A stretch of DNA of 46,887 bases from Alphaproteobacteria bacterium. Lineage in GTDB: Bacteria > Pseudomonadota > Alphaproteobacteria > Rhodobacterales > Rhodobacteraceae. Shown one piece after another: positions 1-8,573 of the stretch. A program made the position numbers and the translations under genes. Each line of letters starts with the position of its first letter. Within the stretch, counting starts at the first letter, position 1. The notes under the pieces are model-generated. The model was not told where the DNA came from. It saw only the letters and a list, made by a program, of their open reading frames with translations, and did no database searches. The stretch is taken from the NCBI GenBank assembly GCA_030433335.1, contig JAUILL010000029.1, positions 1 to 46,887 on the forward strand. The letters are read 5' to 3'.

Positions 1-57
1 GAAAAAAGGTTCAAGCTTGGCCATCTGCGTATCGCTTAACCAGTATAGATCACTCAT
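1..57 (-). CDS. IS5-family transposase, N-terminal fragment cut by the window edge
   Basis: Only the first 19 codons lie in the window, reading MSDLYWLSDTQMAKLEPFF on the minus strand. This opening is the one I know from IS5-family transposases (the DUF4096 helix-turn-helix type) common in Rhodobacterales. The rest, including the DDE catalytic domain, lies outside. A GGAGCGG stretch about 5-11 nt upstream of the ATG can serve as ribosome site. Whether the full copy is intact cannot be judged. Confidence 0.75.
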   Translation of the reverse strand, partial: MSDLYWLSDTQMAKLEPFF

Positions 58-88
58 GTCACCGCTCCGTTTTCCGAGCCGTGAATCA
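1..88 (-). mobile_element. End of an IS5-like insertion sequence
   Basis: The transposase begins at 57 and reads leftward out of the window, so the element's 5' end lies just to the right of 57. The terminal repeat cannot be fixed without the other end. I place the boundary at about 88 because a TGATTCACGG stretch (minus strand) sits there and supplies the stop codon of the neighbouring small ORF. The boundary is an inference; the presence of the IS is well supported by the transposase start. Confidence 0.5.
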
Positions 89-211
89 CGCAGCACAACG
101 GAAATCAATGCGTCCTGACCCTAGCCAGATCAGTATGCCAAAAGTCAGCCAACCTATCGGCATCCATGCAGGCATGAGTTGCAAGACCGCAATAACGTCG
201 CCAATGCTCAT
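86..211 (-). CDS. Small hydrophobic ORF, probably truncated by the IS
   Basis: A 41-codon ORF starting at ATG 211. It begins MSIGDVIAVLQLMPAWMPIG and then has a strongly hydrophobic stretch (WLTFGILIWLG), so it could form one membrane segment. It lies just downstream of trpE and its terminator and points into the IS. The last residues (RIDFRCAA) and stop fall where the IS end is expected, so this may be the front part of a longer membrane gene broken by insertion. The ribosome site is weak. I do not recognise the family. Confidence 0.4.
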   Translation of the reverse strand: MSIGDVIAVLQLMPAWMPIGWLTFGILIWLGSGRIDFRCAA

Positions 212-368
212 GCAAATTGTCTCGGGGCCAAAGTGGGCATTAAATGAGAATGTCCTTCACGAAATTCAATCTTAGATTGCCAAAATCAGAGCCCCACGTC
301 ACCCTGAACGTCAGTACGTTTGCCATACGCAAACCATATGCGATCCAGACCTGACGAATTTGTCATAC

Positions 369-406
369 AAAAGGGGCGGCCCCACGCGGAACCGCCCCTT
401 CTTTTT
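369..406. terminator. Terminator downstream of trpE
   Basis: A 9-bp GC-rich stem, AAGGGGCGG (371-379) with CCGCCCCTT (392-400). It is flanked by CTTTTT on the plus side and by TTTT in the minus direction. It lies about 70 nt beyond the trpE stop, so it most likely ends the ppiD-trpE transcript. The better T-run faces plus, so it may be bidirectional. Confidence 0.75.
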
Positions 407-467
407 GCTTCAAATACTCAATCAAACCGGTTGCCACCCGCACCTGGGCAGGCAGCAGGGCACAGCC

Positions 468-1973
468 TCAGTAATTCCCGCCGGTAAACCGCGCCGCATC
501 CTCTGCCGCACGCTTGATCGCCTTGGATTTGTTGACCGTCTCCTGATACTCCGCCTCGGGATCAGAGTCGTAAACAACCCCGCCACCTGCTTGAATATAC
601 AGCTTTTTGTCCTTCACGACGGCGGTGCGCAGGGCGATACACATGTCCATATCCCCATTGGCGCTAAAGTACCCCAGACCGCCCGCATACACGCCGCGTT
701 TCTCGGGCTCCAGCTCGTCGATGATCTCCATCGCGCGCACCTTCGGCGCCCCCGAAACCGTCCCCGCAGGCATCCCCGACAGCAAAGCCGCCAGAGCATC
801 CTTGTCCTCAGACAACTCCCCCACCACGTTCGACACAATGTGCATCACATGGCTGTACCGCTCGACAATAAACTCCTCCGTCGGCCTCACCGTTCCGATT
901 TTGGAGACCTTGCCTGTATCATTCCGGCCCAGATCCAGCAGCATCAAGTGCTCTGCCAATTCCTTCTTGTCAGCCAAGAGATCGGCTTCCAACGCGTCGT
1001 CCTCGGCCGGTGTCGCGCCACGCGGGCGCGTGCCTGCGATGGGGCGGATGGTGACCTCGTTGTCAAACACGCGCACCAGAATTTCTGGCGACGCACCAAC
1101 CACTTGGAACCCGCCGAAGTTGAAGTAGAACATGAACGGCGAGGGGTTGGTGCGGCGCAAGGACCGGTACAGCGCGAACGGGGGCAGGGGGAAATCCTGC
1201 GTCCAGCGCTGGGACGGCACCACCTGAAAGATGTCACCGGCGCGGATGTATTCCTTGGCTTTTTCGATGGCGGCGAAATAGCCTTCTTTGGTGAAGTTCG
1301 ACTTCAACTCACCCAGTTCCTGCGCCTCTCCCAGATCGCGGGGGGCGTGGGCGGGGCGGTCCAGATCGCGCAGAGCGTCCATCACGCGCTCGGCCGCCTG
1401 GGCATAGGCGGCACGGGCGGTCATGCCGGGGGTGACCCAAGCGGGGCTGACCAACGTGACCTCGCCTTTGACGCCGTCCAGAACGGCGACCACGGTGGGA
1501 CGCATCAGGCGGGCGTCGGGCAGACCCAGAGGGTCGGGGTTCACATTGGGCAGGTGCTCGACCAGACGGATCATGTCGTAGCCCAGATAGCCAAACAGAC
1601 CGGCAGACGCGGCAGGCAAATCCGCAGGCAGGTCGATGCGCGACTCCGCGATCAGGTGACGGAGCGCCTCCAAGGGGGCGTCCGACTGCTCTTCCCACGC
1701 GGTGGGGTCGAAGCGGGCCTCGCGGTTGATGCGCGAGCCTTGACCGTGGCATTCCCAGATGATGTCGGGTTTCATGCCAATGATTGAATAGCGGCCACGC
1801 ACTTCGCCGCCGGTCACGGATTCCAGAACGAACGCGTCAGGCGCGTCGCCCGCCAGCTTCATCATCAGCGACACAGGGGTGTCGAGGTCGGCGGCGAGGC
1901 GGGTGTAGACGACTTGATGCTCTCCGGCCTCGTAGGCCTGCGCAAAACTGTCAAAATCGGGGGTCAGAGCCAC
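468..1973 (-). CDS. trpE: Anthranilate synthase component I
   Basis: A 501-aa protein, the usual length for free-standing TrpE. It converts chorismate to anthranilate, using ammonia delivered by the TrpG glutaminase, as the first step of tryptophan synthesis in the cytoplasm. The chorismate-binding domain is clear: IAGTRPRGATPAEDD, LMLLDLGRNDTGKVSK, ERYSHVMHIVSNVVGEL, MPAGTVSGAPKVRAMEII, then IQAGGGVVYDSDPEAEYQE near the C-terminus. The start is GTG at 1973, preceded by GAAAGG about 9 nt upstream and only 15 nt after the ppiD stop, so the two are probably cotranscribed. trpG and trpD, often next to trpE in relatives, would lie left of the window beyond the terminator and IS. Confidence 0.97.
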   Translation of the reverse strand: MALTPDFDSFAQAYEAGEHQVVYTRLAADLDTPVSLMMKLAGDAPDAFVLESVTGGEVRGRYSIIGMKPDIIWECHGQGSRINREARFDPTAWEEQSDAPLEALRHLIAESRIDLPADLPAASAGLFGYLGYDMIRLVEHLPNVNPDPLGLPDARLMRPTVVAVLDGVKGEVTLVSPAWVTPGMTARAAYAQAAERVMDALRDLDRPAHAPRDLGEAQELGELKSNFTKEGYFAAIEKAKEYIRAGDIFQVVPSQRWTQDFPLPPFALYRSLRRTNPSPFMFYFNFGGFQVVGASPEILVRVFDNEVTIRPIAGTRPRGATPAEDDALEADLLADKKELAEHLMLLDLGRNDTGKVSKIGTVRPTEEFIVERYSHVMHIVSNVVGELSEDKDALAALLSGMPAGTVSGAPKVRAMEIIDELEPEKRGVYAGGLGYFSANGDMDMCIALRTAVVKDKKLYIQAGGGVVYDSDPEAEYQETVNKSKAIKRAAEDAARFTGGNY

Positions 1974-1988
1974 GGCTGCGGACCTTTC

Positions 1989-3857
1989 TTATTGAAACTG
2001 GGCTTTGACCGCGTTGAGCGCGGCCTGATTCAGTTGGACGCCCGCATCGCTGCGCAGGGCTTCGAGATATGCTTGGAACAGGGCTTCGGCGGTCTGGGAC
2101 GCTGCCTGCTGTTCAAGGAAGCCGCGCATCTGGGTGACTTCTTCGGACTCCATGTCGGGGTCCGAGACGCCATCAAGGCGCACGATGACCACCTTTTCCT
2201 CGCCCTCGACTAGGTCAACCACGCCTTCTTCCATTTCGAAGATGTGGTTGTTCAGGGTGGCGGGGGTGTTCGGCAGCATCTGGCCACGGCCCACATTCTC
2301 GGCGGTCTGGATCTCGACCTCGTCCAGCGCGGCCATGTCACCGGCCTCGAGCGCGGCCATGTCACCGGCCTCGAGCGCGGCCTTCAGGCCTTCGGCGCGG
2401 GTGCGCAGCTGCGCCTGCATCTCAGAGCTTTGCCATGCCAGAACCACTTCGGAGCGCACGTCTTCCAGCGGGATCGGGCTTGGCTCCAGATCGCCGTCCA
2501 CGCGGGCCGCAAAGATGCCGCCGTCGCTAAGCTCGTGGATTTCGGGGAAGTCGTCCGCGGTCAGGCCATTGGCGATGGTGCGGAACTCCTCGTAGCCCGC
2601 GATATCGCTTTCCAGCCCGTCATAATATTCGATAGTGCCCAGAGTGGTCTCGGTTTCCGACGCCAGCTCTTCGAGCGTTGCGCCAGCGGCGAGCATGTCG
2701 TTCAGCTCTTCGGCCTTTTGCTCGATCACGCGGCGGGCGCGGTCGATGGCGAACTCTTCGCGCAGCTCGTCTTTGGCTTCTTCATATGTGACGGATTGCT
2801 CGGGAAGGATCGCGTTCACACGGAAAAGCGCGGGGCCAAGGTTGCTGTCCAGCGGGCCGACGACGCTGTTGGCCTCGGCGGCGAATACCCCTTCGCCAGC
2901 CGCGTCCAGATCGGCCTGAGCGACATCGCCAAGGTCCAGATCTGCCAGTTCCAGACCGCGCTCGGCAGCCAGATCCTCGAACGTTGCCTCGCCGCTATCG
3001 ATGCGGGCTTTGGCGGCCTCGGCGGCGGCGGTGTCAGAGAATACCAGACGTTCAACCAAGCGGCGCTCGGGGGTGAAGTACTTGTCTTTGTTGTCCTCGT
3101 AAGCCTGCTCAAGGATGCCTTCGTCCAACTCGACCGTATCCACCAGCATCGCGGGGGTCAGTTCGACATAGGTGATGCCTTTGCGCGCGGGCAGGGTGAA
3201 GTCAGCGATGTTCTCGTTATAGAACGCCTCGATCTGTTCATCCGTCGGCATGGGCTGCGTGGCGGGCAGGCTGGTCGAGTTGATGACGATGTATGTCACG
3301 TCGCGCTGCTGGCCGATGTAGTTGAGCAGCAGGTTCACGTAGTTGTCCGAGGCCTGAATGCCGCCGGTCACTGCACCCTGTAGGAAAGTGCGGGCGCTCT
3401 CGCGGCGCAGTTGCGATTCGAACTCGGCTTCGGTCAGGCCCGCGCGGTCCAGTGCGAACTTGTAGGCCTCGCGGTCGAACTCACCGTTCGAGCCTTGGAA
3501 CGCCTGAATGGTAAAGATCTGGTCGGCCACTGCGGTGTCGCCCACAGATACGCCGATGTCGGACGCTTCGTTGTCGAGGGTCGCGGCGATGACCACCTGA
3601 CCCAAAGCACGCTGCTCGATGCCCATGGCGGATGCGTCGGCAAAGCTGACGGCAGTGCCCATCTGCGCCGAGAGCGCGTCCAGTTCGCCGCGCAGGGCGC
3701 GGGAATAGGCCTCGATCGGGATAGGGGTGTCGCCCACGGTGCCTACATTGCCGACCGAGCCGCCGAAGTTGGTCACGCCGAACCCGCCAAGACCGGCGAC
3801 CAAGCCGCCCACCAGAGCCCAGACAACGATTTTGGAGCCTTTGCCTGCTTTTGCCAT
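1989..3857 (-). CDS. ppiD: Peptidylprolyl isomerase, PpiD/SurA-N type, membrane-anchored
   Basis: A 622-aa protein, matching the ~623 aa of E. coli PpiD. It starts MAKAGKGSKIVVWALVGGLV: a short cytoplasmic tail and one N-terminal membrane helix (about residues 9-30) leading to a large periplasmic part. Residues ~35-180 fit a SurA-N-like chaperone domain, and ~225-365 the parvulin rotamase region (ERRLVERLVF, GPLDSNLGPALFRV). The role is periplasmic folding of exported proteins. ATG 3857 has an AGGAGG about 9 nt upstream, which decides against a longer in-frame reading. trpE follows by 15 nt. A perfect 24-bp tandem duplication sits in the C-terminal part. Confidence 0.92.
   Translation of the reverse strand: MAKAGKGSKIVVWALVGGLVAGLGGFGVTNFGGSVGNVGTVGDTPIPIEAYSRALRGELDALSAQMGTAVSFADASAMGIEQRALGQVVIAATLDNEASDIGVSVGDTAVADQIFTIQAFQGSNGEFDREAYKFALDRAGLTEAEFESQLRRESARTFLQGAVTGGIQASDNYVNLLLNYIGQQRDVTYIVINSTSLPATQPMPTDEQIEAFYNENIADFTLPARKGITYVELTPAMLVDTVELDEGILEQAYEDNKDKYFTPERRLVERLVFSDTAAAEAAKARIDSGEATFEDLAAERGLELADLDLGDVAQADLDAAGEGVFAAEANSVVGPLDSNLGPALFRVNAILPEQSVTYEEAKDELREEFAIDRARRVIEQKAEELNDMLAAGATLEELASETETTLGTIEYYDGLESDIAGYEEFRTIANGLTADDFPEIHELSDGGIFAARVDGDLEPSPIPLEDVRSEVVLAWQSSEMQAQLRTRAEGLKAALEAGDMAALEAGDMAALDEVEIQTAENVGRGQMLPNTPATLNNHIFEMEEGVVDLVEGEEKVVIVRLDGVSDPDMESEEVTQMRGFLEQQAASQTAEALFQAYLEALRSDAGVQLNQAALNAVKAQFQ
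2329..2376 (-). repeat. Perfect 24-bp tandem duplication inside ppiD
   Basis: Positions 2329-2352 and 2353-2376 are identical and in frame, encoding EAGDMAAL twice in the segment KAALEAGDMAALEAGDMAAL. A further 6 bp of the unit follow. This looks like a recent slippage event in a solvent-exposed helical region, and it does not disturb the frame. Confidence 0.95.
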
Positions 3858-4035
3858 GATGCGCGCCCTCCTGAAAAATTTCTGTCCGCCACTGTCTAAG
3901 CAAGCGCACGGCGGGCCGCAAGCGGTGCTGGCGGTTTGGCGCGGATTTGAAGGGGGAGCGGGCTGTCTGCCCCCTCTTGGCGCGGGGCGCCAATTCACCC
4001 CCGAGGGTATTGGGGCCCAGATGAAGAGGGGCAAA

Positions 4036-4063
4036 GAAAAAGGGCGCCTGATATAGGCGCCCT
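4036..4063 (-). terminator. Terminator downstream of gpt
   Basis: Perfect 8-bp stem AGGGCGCC (4041-4048) with GGCGCCCT (4056-4063) and a 7-nt loop. In the minus direction it is followed by TTTTCTTT. It ends the fabI-lysE-gpt transcript before ppiD. Confidence 0.8.
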
Positions 4064-4073
4064 GAGGAACGTT

Positions 4074-4574
4074 TTAGTCTTTGCCGCGGTAGGGCTCGAC
4101 GTACTGAAGCGCCATATCCCACGGGAAGAAGATCCAGGTGTCCTGGCTGACCTCGGTGACAAAGGTGTTCACTTGAGGGCGACCCATGGGTTTTGCGTAG
4201 ACAGTGGCGATCTGGGCCTTGGGCATCAGGGCGCGCACAGCCTCTAGGGTTTTGCCGGTGTCGACCAGATCGTCCACCACGAGGATGCCGGTGCCGTCGC
4301 CGATGATGTCCATGTCGGGGGACTTGATCACCTGAGGGGCGGACTGGGTCTGGTGGTTGTAGCTTTTGACGCTGATCGTATCGACGGTGCGGATGTCCAA
4401 CTCGCGCGCCACGATCATCGCGGGGGCCATGCCGCCGCGGGTGATGGCGACGACGGCTTTGTAGCCATCCTCGGGGGCGTCGCTTTGCAGGCGCCACGCT
4501 AGGGCGCGGGCGTCACGGTGCAGTTGGTCCCAGCTGACGTGGAAGCCTTTTTCGTGGGGCAGACGATCTGTCAT
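4074..4574 (-). CDS. gpt: Xanthine (guanine) phosphoribosyltransferase
   Basis: A 166-aa purine salvage enzyme that joins PRPP to xanthine, guanine or hypoxanthine in the cytoplasm. The PRPP-binding signature [13 protein letters not shown] lies near residues 96-108, and [19 protein letters not shown] near the N-terminus matches Gpt. Length agrees with E. coli Gpt (152 aa) plus a short extension. It is the last gene of the fabI-lysE-gpt unit, 13 nt after the LysE-type gene, and is followed by a clear terminator. Preference for xanthine or guanine cannot be read from sequence. Confidence 0.92.
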   Translation of the reverse strand: MTDRLPHEKGFHVSWDQLHRDARALAWRLQSDAPEDGYKAVVAITRGGMAPAMIVARELDIRTVDTISVKSYNHQTQSAPQVIKSPDMDIIGDGTGILVVDDLVDTGKTLEAVRALMPKAQIATVYAKPMGRPQVNTFVTEVSQDTWIFFPWDMALQYVEPYRGKD

Positions 4575-4587
4575 TTGTTGTTATCCT

Positions 4588-5199
4588 TCAGGTCGTGGCG
4601 ATCTTGAGGCCGAGCGCCGCGAGCAGGCCGCCAAGAACACGGTCGATCGGGGTCTTGAGGCGAACATAGCCGGCGCGGGTCCGTTCAAGCGAGAACAGGC
4701 GAGCGACGAAGATATTCCAGATCGCCTCGTTGAAAAAGACAATCATTAGGATTGCTGCAAAGGTCGTTACGTCAGCATCGTGCGGGACGACCGAGACAAA
4801 GACCGCGCCAAAGAAGACCGCCGGTTTGGGGTTCGCAAGCTGGGTGGTGATCCCGAGGATGATCGCCCGCAGGGGCGAGATTTTCGGGGCCTTGATCGTG
4901 CCAACGTCCAGCGGTTCGGCAGCGCCGCGCCACATCTTGTAGGCGCACCAGATCAGGTAGGTCGCGCCGACGACCTTGAGGGCGATCAGCAGTTTGGGGG
5001 CCACTTCGAACAGGGCGGCAAGGCCGAGCATCGCAGCCGCGGCCCAGAAACATGCCCCGAACGCCAGTCCGAAGCTGAGTGCGGTTGCGGATGCCATCCC
5101 CCGAAGCATCGCGACCCGTGCCGTCATCAGGACGGCCGGGCCGGGGCTCATCGCGGCCACAAGATGGACTGCGAAGACAGGGATTAGAACCGCGAGCAT
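4588..5199 (-). CDS. LysE/RhtB-family amino-acid exporter
   Basis: A 203-aa integral membrane protein with about five to six hydrophobic segments and the family's N-terminal hallmark AAMSPGPAVLMTARVAMLRG (glycine/proline-rich loop after the first helix). LysE/RhtB proteins export amino acids such as homoserine, threonine or lysine through the inner membrane; the substrate is unknown here. Its ATG directly abuts the fabI stop (TAAATG), pointing to translational coupling with fabI. gpt follows after 13 nt. Confidence 0.88.
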   Translation of the reverse strand: MLAVLIPVFAVHLVAAMSPGPAVLMTARVAMLRGMASATALSFGLAFGACFWAAAAMLGLAALFEVAPKLLIALKVVGATYLIWCAYKMWRGAAEPLDVGTIKAPKISPLRAIILGITTQLANPKPAVFFGAVFVSVVPHDADVTTFAAILMIVFFNEAIWNIFVARLFSLERTRAGYVRLKTPIDRVLGGLLAALGLKIATT

Positions 5200-6006
5200 T
5201 TAGCCCTTGGTGATGTCAGGCGCGTCGACAGCCTTCATGCCGACGACGTGATAGCCTGCATCGACGTGCAGGTTTTCGCCGGTCACGCCGCTGCCCAGAT
5301 CAGACAGCAGATACAGGGCCGACTTGCCCACATCCTCGATGGTCACGTTGCGGCGCAGGGGCGAGTTGTACTCGTTCCACTTCATGATGTAGCGGAAATC
5401 GCCGATGCCGCTGGCAGCCAGCGTTTTGATCGGGCCGGCGCTGATGGCGTTGACGCGGATGTTTTTCTTGCCGAGGTCTTCGGCCAGATACATGACTGAC
5501 GCTTCCAACGCTGCTTTGGCCACGCCCATGACGTTGTAGTGGGGCATCACCTGCTCTGCACCGTAGTAGGTCAGGGTCACGGCGCTGCCGCCTTCGGTCA
5601 TCAGCTTTTCCGCGCGCTGCATGACAGCGGTGAAGGAATAGACCGAGATGTCCATGGTCATCTGGAAGTTGCCACGAGTCGTATCGACGTAGCGGCCGCG
5701 CAGCTCGTTCTTGTCCGAGAAACCGATGGCGTGAACGATGAAGTCCAGCTTGCCCCATTTGGCTTCGAGTTCGGCGAACAGAGCGTCGATCGACGCTTCG
5801 TCATTCACGTCGCAGGGCAGAACGATGTTCGAGCCCAGTTGTTCGGCCAGAGGTCCGACGCGCTTGAGCAGCGCTTCGCCCTGATACGAGAATGCCAGTT
5901 CTGCGCCCGCATCGGCGCAGGCTTGGGCGATGCCCCATGCGATCGACTTGTCGTTCGCTAGGCCCATAATCAAGCCGCGCTTACCGGCCATCAGTGCTGT
6001 TGACAT
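5200..6006 (-). CDS. fabI: Enoyl-[acyl-carrier-protein] reductase, NADH-dependent
   Basis: A 268-aa SDR-family protein doing the last reduction of each fatty-acid elongation cycle (enoyl-ACP to acyl-ACP). The FabI form of the active site is present: Tyr157-x6-Lys164 in [13 protein letters not shown], with Tyr147/148 in LTYYGAEQ just before. The nucleotide-binding start reads [17 protein letters not shown], typical of FabI. This step is the known triclosan target. The start ATG at 6006 is preceded by a GGGGGA ribosome site. The gene is divergent from pdxH and leads the fabI-lysE-gpt unit from a recognisable promoter. Confidence 0.97.
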   Translation of the reverse strand: MSTALMAGKRGLIMGLANDKSIAWGIAQACADAGAELAFSYQGEALLKRVGPLAEQLGSNIVLPCDVNDEASIDALFAELEAKWGKLDFIVHAIGFSDKNELRGRYVDTTRGNFQMTMDISVYSFTAVMQRAEKLMTEGGSAVTLTYYGAEQVMPHYNVMGVAKAALEASVMYLAEDLGKKNIRVNAISAGPIKTLAASGIGDFRYIMKWNEYNSPLRRNVTIEDVGKSALYLLSDLGSGVTGENLHVDAGYHVVGMKAVDAPDITKG

Positions 6007-6044
6007 GAGGTATCCCCCGCTCAGGTCTTTGAAATGCTGGAAGT

Positions 6045-6073
6045 CGTTTAGGCGATTGGCGAGGGTGCATCAA
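6045..6073 (-). promoter_or_regulatory. Probable promoter of fabI
   Basis: On the minus strand, TTGATG (6073-6068) and TAAACG (6050-6045) are separated by exactly 17 nt, about 40 nt upstream of the fabI start. The fit to a housekeeping sigma-70 promoter is moderate and unverified. Confidence 0.45.
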
Positions 6074-6118
6074 GGCACTACCTTGGCCGCAAAACACCCA
6101 TGCGACTCTGGAGAGACT

Positions 6119-6733
6119 ATGGAAGAGCAAGAAAACCGCAGCGGAATTTTCGCTGGCGAGGACCCGTTCGAGATTGCACGCCGCTGGTTGGCCGAGGCCG
6201 AAGCCACCGAGATCAACGATGCCAACGCGATTGCCCTGTCGACCGTGGACGCTGACGGGCTGCCCAACGTCCGGATGGTCCTGCTCAAAGAGATCGAGGA
6301 CAAGGCGTTCGTTTTCTACACCAACTACGAGAGCGCCAAGGGTCAGGAAATCGCCGCCACTGGCAAGGCGGCGTTCGTGATGCATTGGAAGAGCCTGCGC
6401 CGTCAAATCCGCGTTCGCGGTATCGTCGAGAAAGAGGACGGACCTCAAGCCGACGCTTACTATACGTCAAGGTCACTCAAAAGCCGGCTGGGGGCATGGG
6501 CTTCGGCACAATCGCAACCATTGGCATCGCGGGGCGCATTGATGGCAAAGGTTGCGTCGGTAACCGCCTCCAAAGGGACGAATCCCGCGCGACCTCCTTT
6601 CTGGGGAGGCTTCCGAATCAATCCTTTAGAGATTGAATTTTGGGCGGACGGGGCGTTCCGTCTGCACGACCGTTTTCAATGGAAACGTAGCGTAATTGGC
6701 GAAAAATGGAGGATCTCCCGCCTGAACCCCTGA
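6119..6733 (+). CDS. pdxH: Pyridoxamine 5'-phosphate oxidase
   Basis: A 204-aa flavoenzyme that oxidises pyridoxine or pyridoxamine phosphate to pyridoxal phosphate with FMN and oxygen. Family features: [20 protein letters not shown], the FMN-binding stretch [31 protein letters not shown], and the C-terminal block [14 protein letters not shown] ending in RLNP. The start ATG 6119 has GGAGAG about 6 nt upstream, which rejects a longer in-frame reading through the fabI promoter. Another vitamin B6 gene, pdxA, lies at 26672-27655 but in a different operon. Confidence 0.97.
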   Translation: MEEQENRSGIFAGEDPFEIARRWLAEAEATEINDANAIALSTVDADGLPNVRMVLLKEIEDKAFVFYTNYESAKGQEIAATGKAAFVMHWKSLRRQIRVRGIVEKEDGPQADAYYTSRSLKSRLGAWASAQSQPLASRGALMAKVASVTASKGTNPARPPFWGGFRINPLEIEFWADGAFRLHDRFQWKRSVIGEKWRISRLNP

Positions 6734-6858
6734 AAATTGCCTACGATACAAAAAACAGTCTGTTGCTTCGACATTTGTGCAAAATCTTAGGGGTTGCATG
6801 TTACATGAAGCAGCATCACAACTGAGAGTGTTGGGGAACTATTTTTGGAATTGATGCT

Positions 6859-7392
6859 GTGAACGGAGAAAAGAGTGGTCAGCGCGTTGTAGGCCACGTG
6901 AAATGGTTTGATCCCGCGAAGGGGTTTGGTTTCGTGGTGGCACATGAAGGTGGGGCAGACATTCTGCTTCATGCAAACGTGCTGCGAAACTTCGGTCAGA
7001 GCTCTGTTGCAGATGGTGCGGGTATCGAGATTATTGCGCAGGAGACGCAACGCGGCGTCCAAGCTGTTGCGGTTCTATCGATCGAACCCCCGAATTCGAC
7101 ATCTGCTGCGGCGCTGGCTGACTTCGAAGAGATGGATCCCGAAGTCATTGCGGCCGCCGAACTGGTCGCTGCGCGGGTGAAGTGGTTCGACAAGGGCAAA
7201 GGCTTTGGCTTCGCGAACATCTGGGGCCGCCCCGAAGATGTCTTTGTGCATATCGAGGTGCTGCGCCGATCCGGTCTTGCGGACCTGCAGCCGGGCGAAG
7301 CAGTCGGTCTTCGCGTGATCGAAGGTAAGCGCGGCCGTATGGCGACCGAAGTTTGCGCATGGGAAGCAGCTCTGCGCGGCGCCGATAAATGA
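6859..7392 (+). CDS. Double cold-shock-domain protein
   Basis: A 177-aa protein with two cold-shock domains: residues ~9-75 ([22 protein letters not shown]) and ~108-172 ([23 protein letters not shown]). Both keep the RNP1 and RNP2-like motifs for single-stranded nucleic acid; the first has a variant RNP2. Two-domain Csp proteins are a known alphaproteobacterial form that may act as RNA chaperones. It starts with GTG at 6859, and the nearby upstream ATG is out of frame. The 125-nt upstream region may hold a structured leader, but I found no convincing promoter. Its stop overlaps the next start (ATGA). Confidence 0.92.
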   Translation: MNGEKSGQRVVGHVKWFDPAKGFGFVVAHEGGADILLHANVLRNFGQSSVADGAGIEIIAQETQRGVQAVAVLSIEPPNSTSAAALADFEEMDPEVIAAAELVAARVKWFDKGKGFGFANIWGRPEDVFVHIEVLRRSGLADLQPGEAVGLRVIEGKRGRMATEVCAWEAALRGADK

Positions 7393-7859
7393 AATTCTTA
7401 GGGTGGGCCGCAGGGATTATCTGCCTGGCGGGCCCCCTTTGGGCCGAATGCAGCGAAACGCGCGTGGCCCTGCGCGGCGACTGGGGGCAGGCGAGCTTCT
7501 CGGTCGAAATTGCTGACGATGCGGCGGAACGGGCCATGGGGCTCATGCACCGCGAGCATCTGCCCAAATCCCACGGCATGCTTTTCATCTACGAGAAAGA
7601 GCAGACGAAGCTTGCCTTCTGGATGCGGAATACATTGATCCCTCTGGACCTCCTTTATATCGACTCTGCTGGCATCGTGCAGGAAATCCATGAAAACGCG
7701 ATTCCTCTTGATGAAACGCCGATCCCGTCAAACGGGCCACGTCTCGCAGTTTTGGAGATCAATGGTGGTTTGGCGCGGGCGATGGGCATCAAAGAGGGTG
7801 CGCAGATCCAGCATCCTGCCTTTGGCGACACTGCCGCATGGCCTTGTGAGATAAAATAA
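7389..7859 (+). CDS. DUF192 family protein, exported
   Basis: A 156-aa protein with a signal peptide ([20 protein letters not shown]) followed by a DUF192 domain: [56 protein letters not shown]. The family is small, widespread and without a settled function; the protein is expected in the periplasm. It overlaps the cold-shock gene by 4 nt (ATGA), so the two are translationally coupled. This pairing recurs in Rhodobacterales as far as I recall. Confidence 0.9.
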   Translation: MKFLGWAAGIICLAGPLWAECSETRVALRGDWGQASFSVEIADDAAERAMGLMHREHLPKSHGMLFIYEKEQTKLAFWMRNTLIPLDLLYIDSAGIVQEIHENAIPLDETPIPSNGPRLAVLEINGGLARAMGIKEGAQIQHPAFGDTAAWPCEIK

Positions 7860-7909
7860 TCAAATCCCTCTTTTCTTTACCGTTTCTTCGGACTAAGGAA
7901 GGGCCTAGT

Positions 7910-7986
7910 CGGGGTGTAGCGCAGCCTGGTAGCGCGTCTGTTTTGGGTACAGAAGGCCGTGAGTTCGAATCTCGCCTCCCCGACCA
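7910..7986 (+). tRNA. tRNA-Pro (anticodon TGG)
   Basis: A 77-nt cloverleaf with encoded CCA (7984-7986). The acceptor arm pairs CGGGGTG with CTCCCCG (one T-T mismatch). The anticodon arm is TCTGT/ACAGA around loop TTTGGGT, giving anticodon TGG. The T arm is GTGAG/CTCGC around TTCGAAT. Confidence 0.95.
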
Positions 7987-8573
7987 CTTTCTCTTCCATC
8001 GAAAAACTATCGCAAAACGAGAGTGCTAGATTCGCAATCACTTGCGCAGCGCACGATGTGTTTTCCTGTTTTGCACTGCTTTGAGCTCGCAAAACACGGA
8101 CAGCAATTTCATACGCAAAAATATCGTTAGACTCGCGAAACTATCCTTTTGAGAATGCATCAAAGTAGAAGCGATTTTGCGGAATGCGTGTGGCTGCAAG
8201 AGGCCCGTCATGTAAATCTTGGTAGATTCAGCGAAAATTTAAATAGTTAACGACTGGTGGGTTTTTTAGGGTCGGATTGCATGAATCACCGACTCTCACA
8301 GGCCCGTGAAGAGCCACCGCGATGCAACCCCTAATCGCGAAAAAGCGTGGTAAAAAATCCGTTGACCATCTAGCGCTCCCTACGCCAGATTGTGCTGGCG
8401 AACGGGCTGCCCACTACATTTGGTGGCCCTTGCAAGGCCAGACAATACAGCGCGCAAACCCTTTCGGGCAGTGCCAGCGGGTCTTGGCCAACACAAGAAA
8501 AGCAACGCAGCGGTTCAAACACCGCGACCCGCCATCCGGCGGGCTGGATAGATTTTGCCGACACGGGGCACTT
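7987..8573. other. 587-nt region without a recognised gene, upstream of nrdJ
   Basis: The first ~335 nt are AT-richer and contain no ORF I can support. From ~8322 an in-frame reading runs into nrdJ, but it lacks NrdJ-like sequence. The last ~190 nt contain several stems: CGCCAG-ATTGTG-CTGGCG near 8391-8408, GGCC-CTTGCAA-GGCC near 8426-8440, and CCCGCC-ATCC-GGCGGG at 8528-8543, ending 30 nt before the nrdJ ATG. Most likely this is the nrdJ promoter and a structured 5' leader. I found neither a B12 box nor a clear pair of NrdR boxes. Confidence 0.5.

Noticed and set aside
360..1787. 475-codon frame on the plus strand over trpE
   Set aside because: Antisense shadow of trpE, with no motif and no ribosome site of its own.
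7877..8092. 71-codon minus-strand frame across tRNA-Pro
   Set aside because: Overlaps the tRNA antisense. This is a common false ORF produced by tRNA sequence.
8322..8573. 84-codon N-terminal extension of NrdJ
   Set aside because: No NrdJ-like sequence, and its hairpins and composition look non-coding. ATG 8574 gives the usual start. Kept as a leader region.
8380..8573. Cobalamin riboswitch upstream of nrdJ
   Set aside because: GCCAGAC at 8436-8442 is only a superficial match. The B12 box and the conserved core could not be assembled.
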